Origin: Herbaspirillum aquaticum
GTDB taxonomy: Bacteria; Pseudomonadota; Gammaproteobacteria; Burkholderiales; Burkholderiaceae_D
Direction of reading: 5' to 3'
Length of the DNA: 64,000 nt
Assembly (NCBI RefSeq): GCF_002213425.1
Contig: NZ_NJGV01000019.1
Coordinates: forward strand, 81,719 to 145,718
Part shown: positions 45,728-53,950 of the stretch, in pieces
Position numbering within the stretch: the stretch's first letter is position 1
Layout: every line of letters begins with the position of its first letter
Program-made: the position numbers and the translations under genes
Notes under the pieces: generated by a model
Told to the model about the DNA's origin: nothing
Seen by the model: only the letters and a program-made list of their open reading frames with translations
Databases searched by the model: none

Positions 45728-46342
45728 ATGAACAAATTAGCAAAACTCGTCTTCGCTGCTGCGTCCGCAGCCATCGCACTGTCTGCCACCGCTCAGGAAA
45801 CCAAGGACATCAAGGTTCGTCCGGGCAGCCTGTACCTGCAAGATGGCCGTGACGTCGTGACCCGCAGCGGTTACGGTCTGTGCTGGCAAACCGCTTACGT
45901 GAACGGTCCGTGCGAAGAACCGCCCGCACCGGCTCCGGTTGCCGCTGCTGCTCCTGCTCCGAAGCCCGCTCCGGCTGCTGCTCCGACCTCGGAAAAAGTC
46001 ACCTACGCTGCTGACGCCTTCTTCGATTTCGACAAGGCAACCCTGAAGCCGGCTGGCAAGGCCAAGCTGGACGAACTGGTTGGCAACCTGAAGGCGATCA
46101 ACCTGGAAGTCATCATCGCCGTCGGCCACACCGACTCGATCGGCTCCGTCGCCTACAACCAGAAGCTGTCGGTTCGCCGTGCTGAGTCCGTCAAGGCCTA
46201 CCTGGTCTCGAAGGGCGTTGAAGCCAACCGCGTCTACACCGAAGGCAAGGGCAAGTCGCAACCGGTCGCTGACAACAAGACCGCTGCTGGCCGCGCCAAG
46301 AACCGTCGCGTGGAAATCGAAGTTGTGGGTACCCGCAAGTAA
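45728..46342 (+). CDS. ompA: OmpA-family outer-membrane protein
   Basis: 204 residues. Signal peptide 1-22 ([18 protein letters not shown]), a short N-terminal segment with two cysteines ([16 protein letters not shown]) instead of the eight-strand barrel of E. coli OmpA, a Pro/Ala linker ([19 protein letters not shown]), and a C-terminal peptidoglycan-binding OmpA domain ([43 protein letters not shown]). Codon use is strongly biased, suggesting very high expression. Followed by a strong terminator. Confidence 0.9.
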   Translation: MNKLAKLVFAAASAAIALSATAQETKDIKVRPGSLYLQDGRDVVTRSGYGLCWQTAYVNGPCEEPPAPAPVAAAAPAPKPAPAAAPTSEKVTYAADAFFDFDKATLKPAGKAKLDELVGNLKAINLEVIIAVGHTDSIGSVAYNQKLSVRRAESVKAYLVSKGVEANRVYTEGKGKSQPVADNKTAAGRAKNRRVEIEVVGTRK

Positions 46343-46368
46343 TCGATTGCCGCTACAAGGCTCTAATG

Positions 46369-46395
46369 AAAACCCCGCTTCGGCGGGGTTTTTTT
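46369..46395 (+). terminator. Rho-independent terminator of ompA
   Basis: Arm AACCCCGC (46371-46378), UUCG tetraloop, partner 46383-46390, then a run of T. A very stable classical terminator. Confidence 0.96.
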
Positions 46396-46511
46396 ATTCC
46401 TGTTTCATTTGCTGGTCATGCACGCTTTGGCAGGCACTTGCCCCGTCATTGCGGCGCATCTTGACCTGGCGCAGGCTACCCGCCGCGTCGGATTGGGCTA
46501 TCATTAGGCCC

Positions 46512-47228
46512 ATGAATACGACCAATGCGACCATGAACGCCGATCCCCAAGAGATCCAGAAATTCAGTGAACTGGCCCATCGCTGGTGGGACCCGGGTTC
46601 CGAATTCCGTCCCCTGCATGAAATCAACCCGCTGCGCCTGGAGTGGATCAACGCCCGCGCCCCGCTGGCCGGCAAGAAAGTGATCGACATCGGCTGCGGT
46701 GGCGGCATCCTGGCCGAGTCGATGGCCAAGAAAGGTGCCGACGTCACCGGCATCGACCTCTCCGACAAGGCCCTCAAGGTGGCCGACCTGCACAGCATGG
46801 AATCCGGCGTGCAGGTGCGCTATGAAAAGATCGCCGCCGAAGACATGGCCGCGCGCGAAGCCGGCCAGTACGACGTGGTGACCTGCATGGAGATGCTGGA
46901 ACACGTCCCCGATCCGGCCGCCATCGTGCGCGCTGCAGCCAACCTGGCCAAGCCGGGCGGCAAGCTGTTCTTCTCGACGCTGAACCGCAACATGAAGTCT
47001 TACGTGATGGCCATCATCGGTGCCGAATACGTACTGCGCCTGCTGCCCAAGGGCACGCATGACTACGCCAAGTTCATCACCCCGGCCGAACTGGCGCACT
47101 ACACGCGCGAAGCCGGCCTGCAGATCGACGGCTTCAAGGGCATGGGCTACAACCCGCTGACCAAGATCTATTCGCTCAACGACGACACCAGCGTGAACTA
47201 CCTGGTCGCCTGCACCAAGCTGGGTTGA
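46512..47228 (+). CDS. ubiG: Ubiquinone biosynthesis O-methyltransferase
   Basis: 238 residues from the ATG at 46512 ([15 protein letters not shown]). [25 protein letters not shown] (start of [15 protein letters not shown]) and SAM motif [13 protein letters not shown] near residue 55, then [13 protein letters not shown]. Performs both O-methylations in ubiquinone synthesis. The next gene, gph, follows by 84 bp. Confidence 0.95.
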   Translation: MNTTNATMNADPQEIQKFSELAHRWWDPGSEFRPLHEINPLRLEWINARAPLAGKKVIDIGCGGGILAESMAKKGADVTGIDLSDKALKVADLHSMESGVQVRYEKIAAEDMAAREAGQYDVVTCMEMLEHVPDPAAIVRAAANLAKPGGKLFFSTLNRNMKSYVMAIIGAEYVLRLLPKGTHDYAKFITPAELAHYTREAGLQIDGFKGMGYNPLTKIYSLNDDTSVNYLVACTKLG

Positions 47229-47312
47229 GCCGACTCGCCCATCGCTCGCCTGTATGTTCCCCTCGCCGCAGCCCTGCGCTGCGGCGCTTTTCTTCCTGCC
47301 GTCCTCACGCCC

Positions 47313-47969
47313 ATGCCACTCCGCCCTCCCCGCGCGATCCTGTTCGACCTTGACGGCACGCTCGCCGATACTGCTCCCGACCTGGCGGCCGCCGCCAACT
47401 ATCTGCGCCAGCAACGGGGCCTGGAAAATGCCCCCTATGAAAGTTTGCGTCCGGTCGCCTCGGCCGGTGCCCGCGGGCTCATCGGTGCGGCGCTGGGCAT
47501 CCATCCGGGCGATGCGGAATATGAAGACTTGCGCGTTCTTTTCCTGGACCGCTACCAGGCCAACATGACCACCCACAGCAGCCTCTTCGACGGCATCCCG
47601 GCACTGCTGGCGCAGCTGGAGGCGCGCGGCATCGCCTGGGGCATCGTCACCAACAAGGCGGCACGCTTCACCGACGTGCTGGCCCCGCAGATCGGCCTGG
47701 GCCATGCCGGCTGCATCGTCTCCGGCGACACCACCCCGCATCCCAAGCCGCATCCCGCGCCGCTGCTGGAAGCTGCCAAGCGCCTGGGACTGCCACCCGA
47801 GGATTGCTGGTACGTCGGCGACGACCTGCGCGACATCCAGGCCGGCCGCGCCGCCAACATGCCGACCATTGCCGCCGCCTGGGGCTATTGCGGCCACACC
47901 GAACCAGCTGCGTGGCAGGCCGATGCGTTGCTGCATGCCCCGCTGGACATCCTGAACCTGCTGGACTGA
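47313..47969 (+). CDS. gph: Phosphoglycolate phosphatase
   Basis: 218 residues, HAD superfamily: motif I LFDLDGTLADT, motif II near VTNKAA, motif III PKPHPAPLL and motif IV YVGDDLRDIQAG. Removes phosphate from 2-phosphoglycolate formed during DNA repair. Pairing with ubiG is typical of betaproteobacteria; other HAD substrates cannot be excluded. Confidence 0.85.
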   Translation: MPLRPPRAILFDLDGTLADTAPDLAAAANYLRQQRGLENAPYESLRPVASAGARGLIGAALGIHPGDAEYEDLRVLFLDRYQANMTTHSSLFDGIPALLAQLEARGIAWGIVTNKAARFTDVLAPQIGLGHAGCIVSGDTTPHPKPHPAPLLEAAKRLGLPPEDCWYVGDDLRDIQAGRAANMPTIAAAWGYCGHTEPAAWQADALLHAPLDILNLLD

Positions 47970-48164
47970 TCCGCTTCCCCGCCTTTGCTGGCGCGTTCAA
48001 GGAAACTTGGACGCGCCATTTCCCTCCTAGCAGTGCCATGTCGCCTCGCATTAGAATGGCGACAACCCGGCGCACGCCGCAGCACCACACACCATCACAA
48101 CCAGAACCGGCCACCTGGGCAGGCATCGCGCCAGGACGGACCGGCACCGACAAGGGAAACCCTC

Positions 48165-51100
48165 ATGAGCAAGCCGGACCGCGCCTCTCTCACCCAGCAC
48201 ATCGCCTGGCAACGGATGAGACGCCCGCTGCGCTGGGCCGGCTGGACGCTGGCCGTCCTGCTGGTCCTGGCGGCGTTGAGCTGGGCCGCCCTGCCCGCGC
48301 TGGTGCGCAAGATCGCCGTCGACCAGACCCAGGCCCAGACCGGCCGCAAGCTGGAGATCGGCGAGATCGCCTTCAACCCTTTCAAGCTGGCCCTGCGCGC
48401 CGACGACATCACGCTCTATGAAGCCGATGGCACGCGGCCCTTCTTCAGCGCCAAGGGCTTGCTGGCTGACCTCTCGGCCGCTTCGCTGGTGCGCCTGGCG
48501 CCGGTACTGGACGAGGTCAAGCTGAGCACGCCGCAACTGCACGTGGTGCGGGTGGATGCCGAGGGCAGCGGCCATTACAACTTCTCCGACATCCTGGAGC
48601 GCTTGGCCGCGCAGCCCAAGAGCGAAGGCCAGGCGCGCTTCTCGCTGGCCAACGTGCAACTGCAGGATGGCCAGATCCACTTCGAGGACAAGGTCAGCGG
48701 CAAGAACATCGACATCGCCGCGCTGCAAGTGGGCCTGCCCTTCATCTCCAACCTGCCCGGCAACATCGACAGCTTCGTGCAGCCGCAGCTGTCGGCCACC
48801 ATCAACGGCACACCCTTGCACCTCAAGGGCCGCAGCAAGCCCTTCGCCTCCACACAGGAATCGGCCTTCGCCATCGATATCGACCAGCTCGACCTGGTCG
48901 GCTACCTGCCCTTCATCCCTGCCGAATTGCCGGTGCTGGTCCAGGGTGCCAAGCTGAGCACCAAACTGGACCTGGGTTTCACGCGCAAGGACGACAAGCC
49001 CACCGTCACCCTGGCAGGCGATGTGCGCCTGGATGACCTCGCCCTGCAGGACAAGGCCCGCGAACCGCTGCTCAAGGCCAAGTCGGTGGCGCTGCAGGTG
49101 AAGCAATTCGACGTACTGGCCGCCAGCGGCGAACTGACCCAGCTCACGCTGGAGCAGCCGCAAGTCTGGGCCAGCATGAATGCACGCGGCGAGATCAACT
49201 GGCAGCGCGCCCTGGCCGGTGGCAGTTCTGCGGCAGACAAGACCAGCGCCCGTAACGCAAAGAAGGAAGCAGCGGCTCCTGCGGCCAGTGCTCCCCAGCC
49301 GGCCAGCTCCATCGTGCTGCAACAACTGACCGTGCGCGGCGGCGAAGTGAACTGGCGCGACGAAGCCAATGCGACGCCTGCCCAGGCCATCAAGCTGAGC
49401 AAGATCGACATCAACGCCACCCAGCTCTCTACCGCCGCGGACGCCAAACCCGCACACCTGACCCTCTCCGCGCTGGAAAACGGCCACGGCAAGCTGGCCT
49501 TCGATGGCCAGCTCCAGCCGCTCAAAGCCGGCGTGTCGGGCAAGATCACGCTGGAGAACATTGACCTGGCCGGCTACCAGAATTACCTGTCACGTGCCCC
49601 CATCAGCGGCGTGGCCGGCAAGCTCTCCGGCCAGACCACGCTGCAACTGCGCGACGGCCATCTCAAGCTCGACGACAGCAAGGTACAACTGGCCGACCTG
49701 CGCTTGACACCCCCGGGCAAGGGTGCACAGCCGCTGGCGCTGGAATCGCTCTCGCTGCAGGCCCCCACGCTCACCGATACGCTGGACCAGGCCATCCCCT
49801 TCAAGCTGCAAGCGCGCTTCGACAAGAATGGCAGCGCCGATCTGGCTGGGCAGGCTGCAGCGCATTTCAGGAGCGTGGCGTTGGATCTGGATGTGAAGGA
49901 TTTGCCCATCACGCCCTTCCAGCACTATTTCACCGATGTGCTCAATGTCACCATCAGCAGCGGCCTGGCCAGCGCCAAGGGCAAGCTGGAGCTGACGCCC
50001 CCGCTGGACGATCGCAAGCTGGCGCTGGACTACAAGGGCAACGCCGCCATCACCAACCTGCGCATGCAGGACAAGCAGACCGCCACCGATTTCCTGCGCT
50101 GGCGCACGCTGGACCTGGCCGGCATCCAGGCCAAGCTGGGCGGACGTCCGCAGGTGGCGCTGGAGAAGGTGACGCTGTCCAACTTCTACGCCCGTGCCAT
50201 CCTTTCCGACAAGGGCCGCCTGAACCTGCAGGACATCGTGGTGAGCGATGCACAAGAACAGGGTTCGATCACGGATGACGGCAAGAAGGACGCCAAGCCT
50301 GCCAGCACGGGAAGCTCCCGCAAGACCGTCTCCGCCGCCCCGGTCACGCCCGCTGCCGCCCCCGCCGATGCACCCATCGTGCGCGTCGGCCAGGTGGTGC
50401 TGGAAGGCGGCAACATCAACTACACCGACAACTTCGTCAAACCCAACTACACGGCCAACATGACGGGACTGTCCGGCAGCATCGGCCAGATCTCCTCGGA
50501 GAAGCCGCAACCGGCGCCGGTCAACATCAGCGGCAAGATCGACAACGACGCGCCGCTGCAGATCTCGGGCTCGCTCAACCCGCTCTTCAAGCCCATGTAC
50601 CTGGATCTCAAGGCCAGCGCCAACGGTGTGCAGCTGCCGCGCCTGACGCCCTACTCCGCCAAGTACGCCGGTTATCCGATCACCAAGGGCAAACTGTCGA
50701 TGGATGTGCAATACAAGATCGAGAACGACAAGCTGGTGGCCCAGAACGATCTGCGCATCGAACAGCTGAGCTTCGGCGAACGCGTGGACAGCCCCGATGC
50801 CACCAACCTGCCGGTGATGCTGGCGGTGTCGCTGCTGAAGGACCGCGATGGCAACATCAACCTGAACCTGCCGATTTCGGGCTCGCTGTCGGATCCGGAG
50901 TTTTCGGTCGGCGGCATCATCGTGCGGGTGTTCGTGAACCTGATCGTCAAGGCCGTCACCTCGCCCTTCGCGCTGATCGGGTCGATGTTCCGGCCGGACG
51001 AGCACATTGGCGAGCTGCGCTACATCGAGTTCTCGCCGGGTTCATCGGAAGTCACCGATGAGGTCCGCAAGAAGCTCGATGCGCTGGGTTACGCGCTGCA

Positions 51101-51569
51101 TGAGCGCCCGGGCATCAAGCTCGACATCACCGGCCGCGTCGATCCCCAGGTTGACGACCAGGGCCTGCGCCGCGAAGCGCTGGAGCGCGCCATGCGCAGC
51201 CTCAAGCGTGCCGACCTGATCGCCAAGGAAGGCCAGCCGGCCGGCCCGGTGCGGGTGAGCGCGGCTGAAAGGAGCAAGTACCTGGAGCGCGTCTACAAGG
51301 ACGCCAAGTTCGACAAGCCGCGCAACATGATCGGCTTGACCAAGAGCATGCCCGAAGCCGAGATGGAAAAGATGATCCTGGAGCACACCGAGGTGACCAA
51401 GGATGACTTGCGCAACCTGGCCCAGCGCCGGGCCGACCAGGTGCGAAATTATTTGCAGGAACAGAGCGTGATCGATCCGGCGCGCATCTTCCTCATTGCC
51501 CCCAAGCTGGACGGCGCGGGCATTCCCGAGAAGGAACCCAAGGCGCGCGTGGAACTGACCATCCAGTGA
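48165..51569 (+). CDS. Large AsmA-like DUF748 envelope protein
   Basis: 1134 residues from the ATG at 48165, behind AAGGGAAACCC. One N-terminal membrane helix (WTLAVLLVLAALSWAALPALV, split after LAALSWA) anchors a long periplasmic beta-rich body: repeated LQDGQIHFEDK- and VTLSNFYARAIL-type segments, with Ala/Pro-rich low-complexity near 365-385 and 720-750. The C-terminal quarter contains the DUF748/OmpA-like region (YIEFSPGSSEVTDEVRKKLDALG, shown in part; TNLPVMLAVSLLKDRDG). AsmA-like proteins are thought to carry lipids between membranes. It precedes the tmRNA gene. Confidence 0.85.
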   Translation: MSKPDRASLTQHIAWQRMRRPLRWAGWTLAVLLVLAALSWAALPALVRKIAVDQTQAQTGRKLEIGEIAFNPFKLALRADDITLYEADGTRPFFSAKGLLADLSAASLVRLAPVLDEVKLSTPQLHVVRVDAEGSGHYNFSDILERLAAQPKSEGQARFSLANVQLQDGQIHFEDKVSGKNIDIAALQVGLPFISNLPGNIDSFVQPQLSATINGTPLHLKGRSKPFASTQESAFAIDIDQLDLVGYLPFIPAELPVLVQGAKLSTKLDLGFTRKDDKPTVTLAGDVRLDDLALQDKAREPLLKAKSVALQVKQFDVLAASGELTQLTLEQPQVWASMNARGEINWQRALAGGSSAADKTSARNAKKEAAAPAASAPQPASSIVLQQLTVRGGEVNWRDEANATPAQAIKLSKIDINATQLSTAADAKPAHLTLSALENGHGKLAFDGQLQPLKAGVSGKITLENIDLAGYQNYLSRAPISGVAGKLSGQTTLQLRDGHLKLDDSKVQLADLRLTPPGKGAQPLALESLSLQAPTLTDTLDQAIPFKLQARFDKNGSADLAGQAAAHFRSVALDLDVKDLPITPFQHYFTDVLNVTISSGLASAKGKLELTPPLDDRKLALDYKGNAAITNLRMQDKQTATDFLRWRTLDLAGIQAKLGGRPQVALEKVTLSNFYARAILSDKGRLNLQDIVVSDAQEQGSITDDGKKDAKPASTGSSRKTVSAAPVTPAAAPADAPIVRVGQVVLEGGNINYTDNFVKPNYTANMTGLSGSIGQISSEKPQPAPVNISGKIDNDAPLQISGSLNPLFKPMYLDLKASANGVQLPRLTPYSAKYAGYPITKGKLSMDVQYKIENDKLVAQNDLRIEQLSFGERVDSPDATNLPVMLAVSLLKDRDGNINLNLPISGSLSDPEFSVGGIIVRVFVNLIVKAVTSPFALIGSMFRPDEHIGELRYIEFSPGSSEVTDEVRKKLDALGYALHERPGIKLDITGRVDPQVDDQGLRREALERAMRSLKRADLIAKEGQPAGPVRVSAAERSKYLERVYKDAKFDKPRNMIGLTKSMPEAEMEKMILEHTEVTKDDLRNLAQRRADQVRNYLQEQSVIDPARIFLIAPKLDGAGIPEKEPKARVELTIQ

Positions 51570-51585
51570 GAGGCCATGCGCCAGG

Positions 51586-51644
51586 GGGCAGTGCGGGGCT
51601 TGAAAAGCCGTGCGCTGCCCATACAGTAGGGAGTAGGTTATAAT
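51586..51644 (+). promoter_or_regulatory. DUF748 hairpin and tmRNA promoter
   Basis: GGGCAG at 51586-51591 pairs with CTGCCC at 51615-51620 with further internal pairing, a probable terminator without a T-run. Directly after it a consensus TATAAT lies at 51639-51644, 107 bp before the mature tmRNA 5' end; the -35 is weak and overlaps the hairpin. A processed 5' leader is expected. Confidence 0.5.
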
Positions 51645-51750
51645 TCACCTCCCGCCGGACAAGCGGGCGCCTCTGGAAGAGACTCGGAAAGAGGCAAGCG
51701 TAATACGCAAGTTCACGCGCCCAGCGGGATTTGCGAAGCTTCAACACCAC

Positions 51751-52131
51751 GGGGCCGACTTGGTTTCGACAGGGGTTGCAAAGCGGAACAGGGCATGCCG
51801 AGGACTGGTTACCTCGTTAATCCATCCGGAACTGCTTAAATGCAAACGACGAATCTTACGCTCTCGCAGCGTAAATCGCACCTAGAAACCTAAGAAACTT
51901 CTAGCTCTACAGCACTTCTTCCCTGGGGTGTGCTGGCAACAGCGGTAGAGTCATTTACAGGGAATCGTGGCGTATGGGGTTACTTCATACGTCATTAAAT
52001 CCAAGGTAACTCGTCCTGTCGAAGCGTGTGCGTCCGCGTCGCCAGGATTAAAACCAATTGACTGCACTACGCATGTAGAACTGTCTGTAGAGTGCTTCTG
52101 GACGCGGGTTCAATTCCCGCCGGCTCCACCA
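51751..52131 (+). ncRNA. ssrA: Transfer-messenger RNA (tmRNA)
   Basis: 5' end GGGGCCGACTTGGTTTCGACA-like (GGGGCCGACTTGGTTTCGAC) pairs with the 3' end GGCTCCACCA; the T-arm GGTTCAATTCC precedes the encoded CCA. The tag reading frame runs from the resume codon GCA at 51842 to TAA at 51874 and encodes ANDESYALAA. With SmpB it frees stalled ribosomes and marks the peptide for proteolysis. Its 3' end is a known integration target, and the element starting at 52132 is integrated there. Confidence 0.97.
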
Positions 52132-52166
52132 ATTACCCTTCCAGAAATTCCCAAGGAAGTACGAAA

Positions 52167-52208
52167 AACCGCTCCCAGCCTCGTGCTCGGGCGGTTGTTT
52201 TGTTTTTT
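52167..52208 (+). terminator. Terminator-like hairpin after tmRNA
   Basis: AACCGC at 52167-52172 pairs with GCGGTT at 52191-52196, with partial inner pairing, followed by TTTTGTTTTTT. It ends ssrA even though it lies on the island side of the attachment point. Confidence 0.75.
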
Positions 52209-52226
52209 AACCTCGGATTTTGTCCG

Positions 52227-52291
52227 TTGACATCCAATAGGGGTAGGGGTAATTTTAGGGGTAACTTTACTACCCCATAAACAGCTACCCC
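52227..52291 (+). promoter_or_regulatory. Integrase promoter with repeated TAGGGGTA sites
   Basis: A consensus -35 TTGACA (52227-52232), 17-bp spacer and TAATTT as -10 (52250-52255). Three direct TAGGGGTA copies (52238, 52244, 52256) cover the spacer, -10 and start, and two inverted TACCCC copies follow at 52271 and 52286. They are likely repressor or integrase/excisionase arm sites giving autoregulation of int. Confidence 0.7.
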
Positions 52292-52295
52292 AAAA

Positions 52296-53525
52296 ATGCC
52301 GAGAATCATTGAGCCCCTCAAGGATCTACAAGTAAAAAATGCCAAACCCAAAGACAAGCCTTACAAGCTCGCCGACGGTGGTGGCCTCTATTTGCTTGTC
52401 ACGCCTGCTGGAGGAAAGGGATGGCGACTCAAATACTTATACCGAGGGAAAGAAAAGCTAATCTCATTAGGTACTTATCCAGAGGTCGGTCTCCAAGAAG
52501 CACGAAAACGCCGTGACTCAAACAAGGAGCTGTTATCTGATGGAATCGACCCAAGCGACAATCGCAAGGCGAAGAAGTTAGTGGGTCTTGAACAAGCAGC
52601 TAACAGTTTTGAGGTTATTGCACGAGAATGGTTATCCCGTGCAGAAAATGGTTGGGTGAAATCTCATCACGCCAAAATTGTCGCACGATTCGAAAAAGAT
52701 ATTTTTCCCTATCTTGGAAAAAAACCTATTACCGCCATTACTGCACCCGACCTGCTGAGCGTTGTCCGTAAAATAGAAAGCAGGGGAGTATTGGAGACGG
52801 CTCACCGAGCACTGTCGAATTGCGGACAGGTGTTCCGCTACGCCGTCGCCACCGGCAGGACTGAGCGAGACCCAACCGCCGATCTTCGCGGCGCACTGCC
52901 CTCTGTCAATAGCCGACGCACCCACTTCGCAGCTATCACAGAACCCAAAGAGGTTGGCAATCTATTACGTTCTTTGTATGGATACGATGGATCGCCGACT
53001 GTATGCGCGGCCCTTCGTCTCGCACCGTTGGTGTTTGTCCGTCCAGGAGAACTGCGAGCGGCAGAATGGGCGCATATTGATCTGGATAATGCGGAATGGC
53101 GTTATACGGTCACAAAGACGAATACACCACATATCGTCCCGCTATCCGCACAAGCCGTCGAGATTCTGAAGGAACTTCAGCCTCTGACAGGCGATGGACG
53201 ATATGTTTTCCCGAGTCCAAGATCTAAAAGCAGACCTATGAGCGATAACGCCATATTGTCGGCTATGCGAAGAATGGATATCGGCAAAGACATCATGAGC
53301 GGCCACGGCTTTAGAGCCATGGCGCGCACTATTCTCGATGAGGTACTTGCGGAACGAGTCGATCTAATTGAACACCAGTTGGCACACGCGGTACGCGATC
53401 CAAACGGCCGTGCTTACAATCGAACATCACATCTACCAGAGCGCAAGCGGATGATGCAGCGCTGGGCTGATTACTTGGATACTTTGCGCAAAGGAGCGGA
53501 AGTAATCCAAATACGCGAGGCGTAA
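52296..53525 (+). CDS. int: Tyrosine site-specific integrase
   Basis: 409 residues. N-terminal DUF4102 arm-binding domain (KLADGGGLYLLVTPAGGKGW, YPEVGLQEARKRRD), central SAM-like domain, and the catalytic domain with R249 (VRPGELR), K274, H337 and R340 (HGFRAMARTI), H364 and Tyr374 (AYNRTSH), all present. P4-type integrase of the tmRNA/tRNA-targeting group; it should recombine the island with the ssrA 3' end. No ribosome-binding site is obvious. Stop followed by a hairpin at 53696. Confidence 0.93.
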   Translation: MPRIIEPLKDLQVKNAKPKDKPYKLADGGGLYLLVTPAGGKGWRLKYLYRGKEKLISLGTYPEVGLQEARKRRDSNKELLSDGIDPSDNRKAKKLVGLEQAANSFEVIAREWLSRAENGWVKSHHAKIVARFEKDIFPYLGKKPITAITAPDLLSVVRKIESRGVLETAHRALSNCGQVFRYAVATGRTERDPTADLRGALPSVNSRRTHFAAITEPKEVGNLLRSLYGYDGSPTVCAALRLAPLVFVRPGELRAAEWAHIDLDNAEWRYTVTKTNTPHIVPLSAQAVEILKELQPLTGDGRYVFPSPRSKSRPMSDNAILSAMRRMDIGKDIMSGHGFRAMARTILDEVLAERVDLIEHQLAHAVRDPNGRAYNRTSHLPERKRMMQRWADYLDTLRKGAEVIQIREA

Positions 53526-53746
53526 GGATAGGGATCGCTATTATTTTTTGGATATTACGTAGATAACTAAAGTAGCCACTATGTTGAGATAAATTTGGGC
53601 ACCCAGCTGACGCGCCTTTTTTCTTATCTGCTTATTCATTCGGCGGCGGCATCGCTGGTAATTAGAGTGTTAACGGCTTGAATCGCGTTGCTCATAAGTA
53701 GGCTTCATTTGATGAAGCCTACTTTAACGGGATTGTTGGCAGGTAA
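53526..53746. other. A+T-rich gap after integrase gene
   Basis: About 220 bp without a gene, containing the hairpin at 53696-53724. Nothing else recognisable. Confidence 0.5.
53696..53724. terminator. Hairpin between int and res
   Basis: Perfect 13-bp arm AAGTAGGCTTCAT (53696-53708), 3-nt loop, partner 53712-53724, then TTTA on the plus strand. Between the convergent integrase and restriction genes, so it may stop both. Confidence 0.75.
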
Positions 53747-53950
53747 TTAGTGCAGCTTATGAATGAGCGCCATGACCTCCAAGGGGAGGCATTCATTAGG
53801 CGGGGAGACAAAATAGGTAATGCCTCGCTCTTTGGCACCGAACCATGAAACCCCGCATCCTCCGAATGTCGCCGTCGCAAAGTAGCCAGAAGCCCCTTGG
53901 CAAATAAAACCTGCTTCGCGCGTTACCCCGTCTTCAAGATCACTAACGCA
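53747..53950 (-). pseudogene. Orphan 67-codon frame directly behind res, no start codon
   Basis: Immediately after the res TGA (53951-53953), the same reading frame stays open for 67 codons to TAA at 53747, with protein-like text such as EAGFICQGASGYFATATFGG and RGITYFVSPPNECLPLEV, and normal codon choice. There is no ATG, GTG or TTG in frame. An ATG overlaps the res stop as TGATG, but in that frame the third codon is a stop (ATG CGT TAG); removing one base after the ATG would join it perfectly to the open frame (M-V-S-D-L-E-D). It therefore looks like a small gene once coupled to res and broken by a single-base insertion, or a former C-terminal part of res. No function can be given. Confidence 0.55.

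Noticed and set aside
51967..52230. Open frame of 87 codons over the tmRNA 3' half
   Set aside because: It lies in the structured tmRNA and its terminator.
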